From: a virus
DNA: 57,720 nt
Virus record (IMG/VR): IMGVR_UViG_3300009181_000083
Span: 1 to 57,720 of that record
Reading direction: 5' to 3' (one strand)
Of the stretch, positions 45,101-53,519 are shown piece by piece. How positions within the stretch are numbered: the stretch's first letter is position 1; every line of letters begins with the position of its first letter. The notes beneath the pieces are model-generated. The model saw nothing but the letters and a program-made list of their open reading frames with translations, was not told the origin of the DNA and ran no database searches. Made by a program: the position numbers and the translations under genes.

Positions 45101-48100
45101 AGCCCCAGCATTTGCAGGACCACCCGCTCTATTCTGAAATCTATATTGACCGTAAGAAACTGCAAAATTGATCGCCTCATTACGCACCAATTTTATTAAT
45201 TCTTCAGTTACCTTTTCGCCCTTCTCAGCCTCTGTTAGCTTATTGTCGTTATAAATGTCATAGATGTTCTTACCCCCAAGAGCTATGTCACCGCCCATGA
45301 ACAATTTAGAATAACCGCCCATCTTATAACCCGGCCTGCTTCCCGCCTGACCAGCTTTATTCTGAGACTCTACTGAGGAAGTCTTATTTCCAGGTTTCTT
45401 AGCTCCAAAGTAGTCGTATCTTCCCGTCTTTGGATTAAAAATGTCCTGACCTCCGGGTTTGACAACTTTACTTTGTTTTGAACCAGCCTTCGAAGGCTTT
45501 TTAGCCGGTGAACTAAGAGGAGCTGCGGGCGGAGTAGTTGTTGATGGTGAACTAAGAGGAGCTGTAGGCGGAGTAGCTCCGGATGGTGAAGGAGTCCTTG
45601 ATGCAGCGGATAGTGATGAAGTAGGACTTTGTCCAAAGACATTTTTAACTAATGTTTGCGACAGATTTCCGCCCATGTATCCTGAAGACCCTCTCAAATC
45701 ACTTGGATTGACTTCGAAAACAATAGTGCCAACTTTGCCTCTTCCGCCAGAGTAAAATTCCCTCGACTTAACGCCAGCATTTTTTGCCGCTTCTAAAGTA
45801 GTTCCACCAACATCAACTCCGAAGAAGGCATTTTTTATCCCTTTCTGTTTCACTGAGGCTCTTATAGCGTGAACAGCGGAACTTTCCGCTGCTTTTTTAA
45901 AAGATTGAGTCATTTTAATAGCTTCATCTTTGGCAAGCCCAGCCTTCATATAGGATTGAATCGACGCCTCAGCGGTAGGATCGGCTTTAGTGGCTTTTAA
46001 AATTGTTCCACCTTTTATTATTTTTACATTTCCTTTATCATCTACCGCGACATGAACTCTTAACTCGTTGTAATAAGTGGGAACTTTTGCTTGAGTAAAA
46101 AATCCACTTCCAGTGCCTTTGCTATATTGATTTATGATAGAGGCGGTGTCGGAAGTTGTTAATTTACCTCCCCTTCCAAATACTCCTCTACTTTGAATAT
46201 TTGACTCTCCAAATGCTGTTTTAACAACTATATCTTCTCCTCCTGTTTTTTTATGAATTTGGGTCAATAAATTTTCTGGAGTAAGTTTTCCTTGCCTGTT
46301 TAGTCTAGATAGAATTCCATCTATTGGTTGAGATCTAGCTACCCCCGGAAGCTTTAATTCATCAAGTTTCGTTACTTTAGGATCGTTTAGTCCAAGAATA
46401 GATTTTCCTTTACCGCCGGTTTGCCCGAGTTCTGTAGATATTGTTCTTGATCCTTTCGGTAAATCGTTAGAGTTTATTAAAGCAGTTTCTACTGAGCTAT
46501 CCGGATTGACTTTTCTAAAACCGTCACCGATGTGATCCCAAACATACAATTTTCCAAGCGATGCTTGTTTCCTAGCTAAATTTGCTTTCTTTTGACCAAA
46601 AGCTGCAAAATTTGGAATATAACCATCAGCCAATCCAATACTAGCCAAACCTCTCGGTTCATCAATTGTGTTTGTTACTGCTAATCCAAAAGGATTACTT
46701 GATTGTTTTAATTTGTTGCTTTGATCTACTCTAATTGAATTAAATGGTACAAATTCAGACTCTCTGCGAATTGCGTCTCTTAAAGGGCTTTTAAAATTTG
46801 GAATGAACCCACCAGCCTTGCCCATGTCCGCCGCCGCTGCTTGATCTGCGCTAGACGCCTCAGGACCTCCGGTAAAATAATCTGAAACATCACTGGCCAT
46901 ATTGCTAAAATACGACATGACACCATCCATAAAACTGCCGTCCTTTTTCTTTTCCGAGTCTGGGTCTAGTCCTTCGACTATAATCTTCGCTTTCGTTATA
47001 GTTAGCCCTCTCTCGAATGACTTTCCTAAAGAAGTTTCAAATTCGTCCATTTTGGTTTTCGTGTCCTTGCTTGACTCATTTATTAAAGCGTCAGCCTGCG
47101 GTTGCATAGCTTTTTCAGATGCTCTAAGTCGCTGATCATCAGATCTTTTTTCCATGTCATCTTGCGTATTGCTCTGTGAATAATCAGCTATTGCCTGCTT
47201 TACTTCATCGGGCATTTTACTCAACCCAAGGTGAGCCTGCGTCTGTATTTTACCTATCGCATATAGATCTTGCGAATCATTAGCTTTCGCTCGCATAGCT
47301 CCGCCCAGCTGATAGTCACCCATTCGATCAGCCCGCCTAGCGTCTCTAAGTAAAGACTTCCTCAAGTCTCTCGCTCTTAAATTTGCACCGACTTCCGTTG
47401 CTCTGTCAAACGCTCCTTCACCGAAATTCAATCCTGCATATTTTTCTTTAACCCCTTTCGCGAAATTAACATATCCAGCATCAGCTGTATTTTGAGATCC
47501 AAATCGGTTTCCCAATGCATACTGCATGGACGCTCTCGCAGTCGGTTCGTCAGACGCCCTTTTGCCTTCGTAACTTAAAGATGCCGCCATTCCTCCTCCA
47601 AAAACCAACCTTCGTTTTAAAGCTAAAAGTGCAAGATCTTTCTTTTTTTTCTCATCTGCTTTTGATTCGATTACTTGCATTGCGTTTTGCGACTGTTTAG
47701 TTTCAGAAAGAAGTGCCTCTAGCTCGTTTTTTTGTTTAGGATCTTTAGTTTGTTTTATACTATTTTTCAGTGACGATTCCAGCTCTTGACTCGGACCTTG
47801 ACCAATAAAACGACTAAGCCCTGGCATTTTTTCAGCTTTAGAAGAAAGCATTGCACCAAATCTTGCTCTTTCCTGCCCTGATTCCATTGCCACGTCCACG
47901 TTTCTCCTCGCGTCTATTTCGGACTCTGGTCCGAAATTAGATGCGTAATCAACCAAATCATTAAGATAATCACCTCTAGACGATTTTTTTATGGCTCTTA
48001 ATTTTTTATTTTGTTCATTCTGCATTCGAATATCTGAGGATGGTCGCCTGAGATTCGTTAATTGATTTTTTGTTAGCTCTTCTTTCTCGCTTATCTTTTC

Positions 48101-51100
48101 ATTCGTCTGTAAAAAATTAATAAATGGCGTTATGAGTCTCCCTTTAGTCCCGGCGAGAACTTTGTTAGCGTCTCCTATGCCAGCTTTCTTCAGGGCCTCT
48201 CCAAGATTTTCAGGCGTTAAATTTTTAACGTCCAACTTGCTCATGTCAGCTTGACTAGACCAATCTGAGAATAAAGACTTTATCGCCTTTGGTTTTCTTT
48301 TTTTGTCATCTAATTCTAAAAACTTAATAGAAGCATCATTAACAACTTTATCTTTAGTCGCTGACTCTACCGCATCTGCTAAAATTGTTTGTTTTTCCGC
48401 TGATGTCCGTGCCGTCGCCAACTTCATTGCCGCTTGTGGATTACTTTTATCCATGCTTCTCATTAGCTCTGCTTGTTTTTTACCTAATTTAATAAGGACT
48501 TCTGGACTAACGCTCGGGTCTAAATAAGCATTGTTTAAGTCTTCAATGGATTGAGCTAATTGTCCTGCATTTTGAGTAAGTTTATTGAATTTATCAGCAG
48601 TGTTATCTTTTACTTTTTGAAATTGATCTGATCTTACGTCAGCTTCTGTTTGACTAGCTCCTGAAAAACCAGATATTATAGCTGGTGCGTTTTGCGCGAT
48701 AGCCATACCCACATTTGCAGCTTTTCCCCATCCAGTTCTACCACGAGCAAATCCTGAGACGATATCCATCCCAGCCATACCTAAGGGAAGCCCTCGTTGC
48801 ACGGCAGCAATCGTACCTACGTTATTTTGATTCGCTACCCCGCTCAACATCATTGACGCGCCTCCAATTAAACTTGATCTCATCATCCCACCCATCATGC
48901 TCGGACCTTCTTGAGGTTGGTAGTTACTCATACTTCCGTGCTTCACTCTGAACGCTGCCATATCAGCCAGTCGTTCATCTTTCCTTTTCTGCTCCCACCA
49001 ATCTGATATCTTATTGAAATTAGGAATGAAACCTTTAGACTTAATCAACCCAGCGCCTTTTTGCATCGAAGCTGAATCTGACAAAGCATTTTGAAGTCCT
49101 CCATGATCATTTATAGCTGATTCGAAAGTCGGCTGACTGGAATTACGAACATGAGGAAACGGTTCGGTATCGAATATTGCTGTGCCATTTCCAGCTTCTG
49201 ACTCTAGTTGTTTTACTTCATCTAAATAAGCAAAATTGGGGATAAATCCTGCATACTTGTTCCGAGATCTCAGTACTCTTCGAGCTTTTTGCTTTAGCGA
49301 CTTGGCGGATGTGGACTTTGCATATTGTTGTCGAGATCTTTGAGTAGGCGTGGCTTGTTGATTTGTAGAAATAACCTCTATTATATTTCTACTATCTATA
49401 TCTCTACCATTTGAATCTATGGTTAAGTCTTTGCGTTTTTGGACAACTTTCTTTAGTCCACTAAGCATATCTGTTTTTATTTGTCCGATGTTGACAGACC
49501 CGCCTTGTAATTTTACTTGTCCTAAAAATAATTCATTTTCTTTTTCATTTTTTTTATTTTCATGTACCGTTTTGATAAAGTAATCATAGCCGTTAAAATT
49601 TGCTTTAAATAGACCGCTGTCGATTATTGAGTCGCCTCCACCTATCAACGTTGTTTTAAAACTGTCGAGAGCTTTACTCTCTTGAGAAAGCCTTTCCTTA
49701 AGGATATCTTTATGGTTTTGGGTTTTTTGGGTTTCTGAAACGCCTTCCTTTTTCGTCTCAGTCATTAACTTTTCGATGTTGCGTAGCGACACGTCTGCTT
49801 GCTCGTTGTCCGCATACGTATTGTATAGCATCTTCGCCCCGTGATTCATTAGGAAATTAGGAATAAAACCTCTACTAGAATAAGGATTAACTCCTGTTTG
49901 TTTAATTGCATTTTCTCGATGCATTTGCCCAGCTTTTGAACTTTCAGGCGGATTAATAAACGGTTGAGAAAACCCAGGAACGTATTTGACCTTCTCTGAG
50001 GTGTTCATTATTCCACCGATAGATGATGGAGTTTCCACCACCGCTCCCGGAGAGTATCCTCCACTTAGAGCTCCTGCTCTTTCTGCGTCTTGATCTGCTT
50101 TGGGAATGTAGCCCATTGCTCTTCTTTTTTTAAGTCCAGTTGTCGGACTTACTGTAAAACCACCTTGAGCTAATGTGTTTGCTAATGCAGAACTTAAAGT
50201 GGCATTTGTTTGCAGTTGAGCGGCTTGTTGCTGCATTATAGTTAGCAATGCTTGAGCAGCAGTTGTTTGACTTATTTGCCCACTGACTATTTGTTGTATG
50301 ATTTGCGGTTGATTATTAAGTGTAGAGGTGATTAAACTTTGTAAATTAAGAATATTCTGAGAAGCGCTAGTTACTCCCAAAAGGCTTCTTACAGCCTCTG
50401 TTCCAAATGTAAGTAATTTTTTACCAATAGCGAAAGCTAAAGCTCCGACGATAACGATTCCGGGCCCTGCTATCGCAGCTCCGAGTCCCTTAAGCAGTGA
50501 TTCGCCAAATGACCGACCACTTTTCGCTCCTTCTTCATCGCCTTCTTTTTTATCAAATACATTTAAAGTTTTATTTATTATTGCTGTTCCGGTCTTAACT
50601 AGCGGAGTCAACAGCGGGGTGGCAATTGCCGCTCCTTTTTGTTGTAGATTAGCTTTAGTTATTTCTATTGTAGCGGTGAGACTTTGATTTAAAGCTTCGT
50701 TTTTATCAAAAGCTTGATCTGTCGCAGAGTTCGACGCTTGTAAAGCTCTAGCATAAACACCATTAGATCTGGAAAGGTCATTAATTAAAGAATTTAATAT
50801 GTTGATTTGGAATATGCCGCCAAGTAATTCTGCTGTTTTTGCTTTTTCTGTTTGACTTAAGTTTTTTGTGGCGTCGGTGTAGTTTTTTAATATACTTATA
50901 CCATCTAAGAAATATCCATTTTGATCTTTTACCGCAACTCCGATTTCTCGTAATTGGTCTATAACTTCCGGCCTCTTCATTCTAGTGAAGATTGTTTTTA
51001 ATGCGTTTCCGATAACCGCACCGCCACGACCTGTCGTTTGTTGAGCGGCGGTGATGGATGCGACTAATTGATCAATTGAGACTCCAGAATCTTGAGCGGA

Positions 51101-51739
51101 ACTACCGACTCGGCTCAGTGCTTGAGCTAAATCACTCGAACTAACCGCAAATTGAGAATCAACTTGAACTAATTTATTTACGATTTCTGAAGAAGTTAAT
51201 CCAGATTTATTAAAACTGTTTATTGCGGTTGTTAAAGCTGTAACCGACTCAGCTGCTCCGAGACCCGATATCCTACTTAGAATTAGAGCGTCATTGGTTC
51301 TCTTCAAGGTGTCTTCCATCGACAAACCTTGCCTAGCGAATTCTTTCGCAGCTTCAGCAACTGCACTAAAAGAAGTTGCAGTATTTTTAGCTATTGAAAA
51401 TAGAGAATCTCCAAACGCTTTCAGCTGCCCTTGAGATTGACCTAAAAAAGTATTTAATTCCGTCAATTCTTTATCAACTAACATCATGGATTTAGCTGCT
51501 TCAGACATAGCCTTAGAAACTAAATAAATAGCCCCAGACGTTACTCCGAAAGCTGCGACGCGGGCTGAAGCCGCTGCCATAGACTTGTCAAACATTGCTA
51601 GATCGCCAGTTATACGACCCAATGGCTGAGAAAAATTTACTTTGGCCGTTATCGGCTTGCCTGCGGCGGTTTGAAGAGCGCTTAATTGAGCTTGAGCCGC
51701 TGCCGTCGAAAGATTTAAATTAATATTATAAGTTGCCAT
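42143..51739 (-). CDS. Tail tape measure protein, 3198 aa, with embedded ATP-grasp-like domain
   Basis: Residues 1-400 are a TP901-type tape measure core (FDKSMAAASARVAAFG, KELTELNTFLGQSQ, TGRGGAVIGNALKTIFTRM). Hydrophobic stretches lie at about 413-440 and 2303-2336 (ALPFIPVVGPIIGG), as expected for a protein that is ejected and may insert in membrane. Ten GFIPNF-type motifs are scattered through it. Residues about 1715-2040 resemble an ATP-grasp enzyme (K1840, E1892-L-R-V-H, D1976, E2009-x-N2011). Proline- and glycine-rich linkers follow (about 2050-2085 and 2210-2270). About 2350-3000 is charged and helical. At about 0.15 nm per residue the tail would be near 480 nm. The ATG has GTAGGATT directly before it. 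Confidence 0.92.
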   Translation of the reverse strand: MATYNINLNLSTAAAQAQLSALQTAAGKPITAKVNFSQPLGRITGDLAMFDKSMAAASARVAAFGVTSGAIYLVSKAMSEAAKSMMLVDKELTELNTFLGQSQGQLKAFGDSLFSIAKNTATSFSAVAEAAKEFARQGLSMEDTLKRTNDALILSRISGLGAAESVTALTTAINSFNKSGLTSSEIVNKLVQVDSQFAVSSSDLAQALSRVGSSAQDSGVSIDQLVASITAAQQTTGRGGAVIGNALKTIFTRMKRPEVIDQLREIGVAVKDQNGYFLDGISILKNYTDATKNLSQTEKAKTAELLGGIFQINILNSLINDLSRSNGVYARALQASNSATDQAFDKNEALNQSLTATIEITKANLQQKGAAIATPLLTPLVKTGTAIINKTLNVFDKKEGDEEGAKSGRSFGESLLKGLGAAIAGPGIVIVGALAFAIGKKLLTFGTEAVRSLLGVTSASQNILNLQSLITSTLNNQPQIIQQIVSGQISQTTAAQALLTIMQQQAAQLQTNATLSSALANTLAQGGFTVSPTTGLKKRRAMGYIPKADQDAERAGALSGGYSPGAVVETPSSIGGIMNTSEKVKYVPGFSQPFINPPESSKAGQMHRENAIKQTGVNPYSSRGFIPNFLMNHGAKMLYNTYADNEQADVSLRNIEKLMTETKKEGVSETQKTQNHKDILKERLSQESKALDSFKTTLIGGGDSIIDSGLFKANFNGYDYFIKTVHENKKNEKENELFLGQVKLQGGSVNIGQIKTDMLSGLKKVVQKRKDLTIDSNGRDIDSRNIIEVISTNQQATPTQRSRQQYAKSTSAKSLKQKARRVLRSRNKYAGFIPNFAYLDEVKQLESEAGNGTAIFDTEPFPHVRNSSQPTFESAINDHGGLQNALSDSASMQKGAGLIKSKGFIPNFNKISDWWEQKRKDERLADMAAFRVKHGSMSNYQPQEGPSMMGGMMRSSLIGGASMMLSGVANQNNVGTIAAVQRGLPLGMAGMDIVSGFARGRTGWGKAANVGMAIAQNAPAIISGFSGASQTEADVRSDQFQKVKDNTADKFNKLTQNAGQLAQSIEDLNNAYLDPSVSPEVLIKLGKKQAELMRSMDKSNPQAAMKLATARTSAEKQTILADAVESATKDKVVNDASIKFLELDDKKRKPKAIKSLFSDWSSQADMSKLDVKNLTPENLGEALKKAGIGDANKVLAGTKGRLITPFINFLQTNEKISEKEELTKNQLTNLRRPSSDIRMQNEQNKKLRAIKKSSRGDYLNDLVDYASNFGPESEIDARRNVDVAMESGQERARFGAMLSSKAEKMPGLSRFIGQGPSQELESSLKNSIKQTKDPKQKNELEALLSETKQSQNAMQVIESKADEKKKKDLALLALKRRLVFGGGMAASLSYEGKRASDEPTARASMQYALGNRFGSQNTADAGYVNFAKGVKEKYAGLNFGEGAFDRATEVGANLRARDLRKSLLRDARRADRMGDYQLGGAMRAKANDSQDLYAIGKIQTQAHLGLSKMPDEVKQAIADYSQSNTQDDMEKRSDDQRLRASEKAMQPQADALINESSKDTKTKMDEFETSLGKSFERGLTITKAKIIVEGLDPDSEKKKDGSFMDGVMSYFSNMASDVSDYFTGGPEASSADQAAAADMGKAGGFIPNFKSPLRDAIRRESEFVPFNSIRVDQSNKLKQSSNPFGLAVTNTIDEPRGLASIGLADGYIPNFAAFGQKKANLARKQASLGKLYVWDHIGDGFRKVNPDSSVETALINSNDLPKGSRTISTELGQTGGKGKSILGLNDPKVTKLDELKLPGVARSQPIDGILSRLNRQGKLTPENLLTQIHKKTGGEDIVVKTAFGESNIQSRGVFGRGGKLTTSDTASIINQYSKGTGSGFFTQAKVPTYYNELRVHVAVDDKGNVKIIKGGTILKATKADPTAEASIQSYMKAGLAKDEAIKMTQSFKKAAESSAVHAIRASVKQKGIKNAFFGVDVGGTTLEAAKNAGVKSREFYSGGRGKVGTIVFEVNPSDLRGSSGYMGGNLSQTLVKNVFGQSPTSSLSAASRTPSPSGATPPTAPLSSPSTTTPPAAPLSSPAKKPSKAGSKQSKVVKPGGQDIFNPKTGRYDYFGAKKPGNKTSSVESQNKAGQAGSRPGYKMGGYSKLFMGGDIALGGKNIYDIYNDNKLTEAEKGEKVTEELIKLVRNEAINFAVSYGQYRFQNRAGGPANAGAPGGKTSGAKTPGSKGSGGKGPLRDARGRFTKAPGGQTPKGGPRGGAGGMGPMAKIGIAAGALHTLSSLYDINKDYNKGLISKEDAQSEALKAAAWGALYTALPFIPVVGPIIGGILLAKGVWDTGYAVGGMIEEGIGLGDKLGAMTMSMQGEDENANWKTRLNERLLAEARNPESRKISKRFPGGQIRTKDDIEFETEWARSRPNYEEGRSERLSANKQSAAALRAERADQLTGIEVAAKENEILRGLAPNAFEKVTDWENGGEVKFIPNRKNSVYEEEKALLDERKQRFLSVKRDVLDSPVDIPRITETRAPHDSYRVAANKLRHDPRLAAMYTPQSSPQSDNERLNQYLSMSKSDAAYFDAKIASLERYKTEYNRIEANVVAFRTAKAVKNRENLNLSDKEAAILSMYRQLPVEDTVLKKKSMDISVRQGISPMDNNDEALLARITDFHGDRPSLGETFSERLNRAKTQEMEKHANENTFSALGMGAFGAQIDRLTPHPKEEKEAKEQAKKTAQLSYAMERLRNNPSPNDPDLITSTSDEIINHVKKRGLWDQPVIYDRQEQSLRPSGDSELALLSSEQREKAFGLMADAVKARTGFAAPLDEYQRPNAEQSALEIKDKKDLMLREYMRDPSLASVDPTLMPAIREQQSKVLNDRQQRMTAFLEKDGSLTRATFPGKSDSQIMLNYLDMSDSQREKADALLIKQESLARLDKEAAGGALLNATTPENPALTRTFAALGESNQVTLRSVAGNPLSAMTPQGLGLTSEGVEAAGMLNKEQESINKNQIESMTELEKLLNGYSNGFIPARSGKINNYARGFAPMFMQEKRAVLSSPSYAGHRDAVPMRSSVYKNAVINSAEIEVPASEVYSRMFGPAGANMKPKNPSETHAILNPAQQQSLGFSAGFIPNFSTEQFTAAITEAMKNGIASFAGGMVPNVSNSNIVNINDERSYQGNSDSMMDGVLDILQSKFPKEMGKMGPRIAKR
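45507..45584 (-). repeat. 39-bp tandem repeat, proline-rich linker
   Basis: Two 39-base units (45507-45545 and 45546-45584) encode the sequence TPPxAPLSSP twice, with differences mainly in two short stretches. They form part of a Pro/Ser/Thr linker directly after the ATP-grasp-like domain. Confidence 0.85.
45600..46600 (-). other. ATP-grasp-like domain inside the tape measure
   Basis: Residues about 1715-2040 of the tape measure. DIVVKTAFGES (K1840) with FGRGG after it resembles the phosphate-contacting lysine and glycine-rich loop. NELRVHVAVD (E1892, R1894, H1896) matches the 'E.RVHV' strand. FFGVDVGGT (D1976) and FEVNPSD (E2009, N2011) match the metal-binding 'D ... ExN' end. GFIPNF-type motifs occur just before it. 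ATP-grasp enzymes join carboxylates to amines or thiols using ATP. Assignment rests on motif order only. Confidence 0.5.
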
Positions 51740-51790
51740 AATCCTACAGTCTATTACACAAGAATTACAAAAATCCGAGAAAATAGGACT
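51740..51790 (-). promoter_or_regulatory. Leader of the tape measure gene with GTGTAATA box and SD-occluding stem
   Basis: Read on the minus strand: AGTCCTAT directly after the upstream stop codon (51783-51790), then GTGTAATA (51752-51759), then GTAGGATT (51740-51747) next to the ATG. AGUCCUAU and GUAGGAUU can form eight base pairs including two G-U pairs, hiding the ribosome-binding site. GTGTAATA may be a late promoter element. The 51-base gap holds no gene. Confidence 0.4.
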
Positions 51791-52786
51791 CTACGCGCCG
51801 TGCATTTCGATGAAATCTTGCATTGTTAACGAACCGCCTTTTTTCTTAGCGAATTCTTCAAGGGAAGTAGCTCCACCACCAACCATGTTTTGTAGTTCTT
51901 CCTTAGTTGCTCCAACATAACTTGTTCCACCTTCTCGATTCAAATCAACCTGGCGTGAGCTAGTGGATAACGAATCATACCATTCTATCATTTTATCAGG
52001 ATCCGCCATGATATCCGACGGTGGATTTACGTTTTCTTTTCTAGACTCCATCAGAGACTTAAAATATCGTCCTTGAGAAAATAAATTAACTTGCAAAATC
52101 GTTAAATTTGTAACATGTGTCCCGTAAAATGACGGAATATCTTCAGAGGCTAAGCTGAATAAATTAATAAAAAAATAACACGCGCAAATCCTTTTGATTT
52201 GATTATGTGAAAATTCTGCATAAAAGTTATTTAAGACCTTAATCAAACTAGAAATATCACTTTGAGTTAAATTATCAAACTCTTCTCGGGAGAATAACTG
52301 TTGAGAAAGCTGTTCATCTTTAAAAAAAGAATTAAAAATAACCAAGTCGTTCATTTTTTGAGAAACAAAATCTTCAACGCAAAATCCCACGCACTCTTCT
52401 TTTTCGTCTATTAATTTTTTTAATTTCAATTCGGTTTCGGCTTTTTTTTGCTTTGTTTCTTTAATTTGTCTTTTGATGATTAAATTTTTCAGAAACATTT
52501 CTAAGTCGGAAATTTCTTTTTCTAATTTTTCTATTTCTATTTCGTTTTCTATCGGCCAGTAACCTTCTTTCAACAGGAGCTGTAGCTTATCTTCTCTTTC
52601 TAAAAGTCCGTTCTTTTTTGCGATGCTAAAAAAAATAGAACTTTCTCCCGCATGTCTTCCATTGTTTATTTCTGAAAAATGTTTAATAAAAATGGGTTTC
52701 TCCATGTATGTTGACACAGAAAAACCCATTACTATTTCTTGATATAGTCTTTTAAAATGATTTATTTTTTGCTCGGAATCATTCAC
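51791..52786 (-). CDS. Probable tail assembly chaperone, second protein, 331 aa
   Basis: It precedes the tape measure, where tail assembly chaperones are encoded. The middle is a highly charged coiled coil (about 78-128; ENEIEIEKLEKEISDLE, then EKKKAETELKLKKLIDE-like heptads), followed by a helical globular part. The C-terminal ~70 residues are flexible, with NPPSDIMADPDKMIEW and VGGGATSLEEFAKKKGG. Start is GTG (52784-52786), one base after the previous stop TAA. A stem-loop covers that stop, suggesting re-initiation or frameshifting. Chaperones of this kind coat the tape measure during tail assembly. Family not confirmed. Confidence 0.5.
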   Translation of the reverse strand: MNDSEQKINHFKRLYQEIVMGFSVSTYMEKPIFIKHFSEINNGRHAGESSIFFSIAKKNGLLEREDKLQLLLKEGYWPIENEIEIEKLEKEISDLEMFLKNLIIKRQIKETKQKKAETELKLKKLIDEKEECVGFCVEDFVSQKMNDLVIFNSFFKDEQLSQQLFSREEFDNLTQSDISSLIKVLNNFYAEFSHNQIKRICACYFFINLFSLASEDIPSFYGTHVTNLTILQVNLFSQGRYFKSLMESRKENVNPPSDIMADPDKMIEWYDSLSTSSRQVDLNREGGTSYVGATKEELQNMVGGGATSLEEFAKKKGGSLTMQDFIEMHGA

Positions 52787-52805
52787 GTTAAGGCGCCGAA
52801 GCCTT
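52784..52805 (-). promoter_or_regulatory. Stop/start junction with stem-loop (coupling or frameshift candidate)
   Basis: On the minus strand AAGGC (52801-52805), a six-base loop and GCCTT (52790-52794) form a stem that runs into the stop codon. It is followed by TAACGTG, where TAA ends the first gene and GTG starts the next in the +1 frame. CCT TAA just before could allow a +1 slip. Confidence 0.3.
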
Positions 52806-53510
52806 GATATCTTCTTTAGATAAACCAGAGTTTATCCTACCTATGTAATACGATCCTTTTTCAATTACTTTTGCTAAAAATTCGTCACCAGAATCTTCAA
52901 TTGCATTAAATCTTTCCGTTCTCTGATCGAAAGTGCCTTCGCCAAAGATGCAAGATTGAACACCATCCTTATCTGAATAAATTAAATTTAAAACAAACCA
53001 AAGATTAAGCAAATCATTAGCTCTTTTCTCAGCGGTATTATCGAATAAAGAAGATTGTAAATTTTCATAATCAAAGATTTTTTGTCGAAGGTCGTCGTAT
53101 TCAGTTTTAAGGGCAGAAATCTGCAACTCTTTTTCAGCGTCGGAAAGCTCCGCGACAAGCTTGATCGACTCCATGTCCACTTCAAGTTTTATTGCTCTTG
53201 AATAATTATCCGAATGAACTTTTTTCTCTTCACTCGAGGGAGTCAGACCTTCTTGTTGGAATTTTCTCAATAGGTAGTTCTTCGTAACCAAACCGAGTCG
53301 GATTCCTTCGGAGACTTTGACAGAATAAAAAATACTAGCCTCATCTTGCATTTTCCTCGTCGGGTTCAGAATAGAAAACTTTTGAGGAACTTTTTGTTCC
53401 ACTTCTTTGGAAATCGAAATCTCCTCACCAGCTTCGTTTTTTTCCGTTGTTGTTTCTTTAACTTTCTGAAGTTTATCTACTTCGAAAGTGAATAGCCATT
53501 TTTCTTTCAT
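52788..53510 (-). CDS. Probable tail assembly chaperone, first protein, 240 aa
   Basis: A charged protein with a beta-type N-terminus (KEKWLFTFEVDKLQKV, repeated KVE/EEI segments), the motif KFSILNPTRKMQDEASIFY (about 45-62) and a long helical middle (AELSDAEKELQISALKTEYD). The C-terminal half (LLNLWFVLNLIYSDKD onward) is compact. Its place two genes upstream of the tape measure and its coupling to the next gene match a G-type chaperone, with the next as the T-type partner. No Shine-Dalgarno at the ATG. Confidence 0.5.
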   Translation of the reverse strand: MKEKWLFTFEVDKLQKVKETTTEKNEAGEEISISKEVEQKVPQKFSILNPTRKMQDEASIFYSVKVSEGIRLGLVTKNYLLRKFQQEGLTPSSEEKKVHSDNYSRAIKLEVDMESIKLVAELSDAEKELQISALKTEYDDLRQKIFDYENLQSSLFDNTAEKRANDLLNLWFVLNLIYSDKDGVQSCIFGEGTFDQRTERFNAIEDSGDEFLAKVIEKGSYYIGRINSGLSKEDIKASAP

Positions 53511-53519
53511 ATTTTTTTG

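Larger units (their letters stand above)
42287..50113 (-). repeat. Dispersed GFIPNF-type hexapeptide motifs in the tape measure
   Basis: Ten copies or variants were located by codon: GYIPKA (G543), GFIPNF (G624, G831, G903, G1644), GYIPNF (G1706), GFIPAR (G3017), GFAPMF (G3032), GFIPNF (G3118) and GMVPNV (G3146). They sit at irregular spacing, usually preceded by a small or charged residue and followed by a new helical segment. Six are near-identical while the sequence between them is not repeated, so the motif itself seems selected. Confidence 0.85.

Noticed and set aside
44912-45755. Open frames on both strands over the Pro/Gly-rich part of the tape measure
   Set aside because: Biased composition of the linker keeps other frames open; the translations are Arg/Ser/Thr- or Leu/His-rich without domain character.
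42287-50113. GFIPNF copies as recent DNA duplications
   Set aside because: Codons differ among copies and flanking DNA is unrelated, so the repetition is at protein level.
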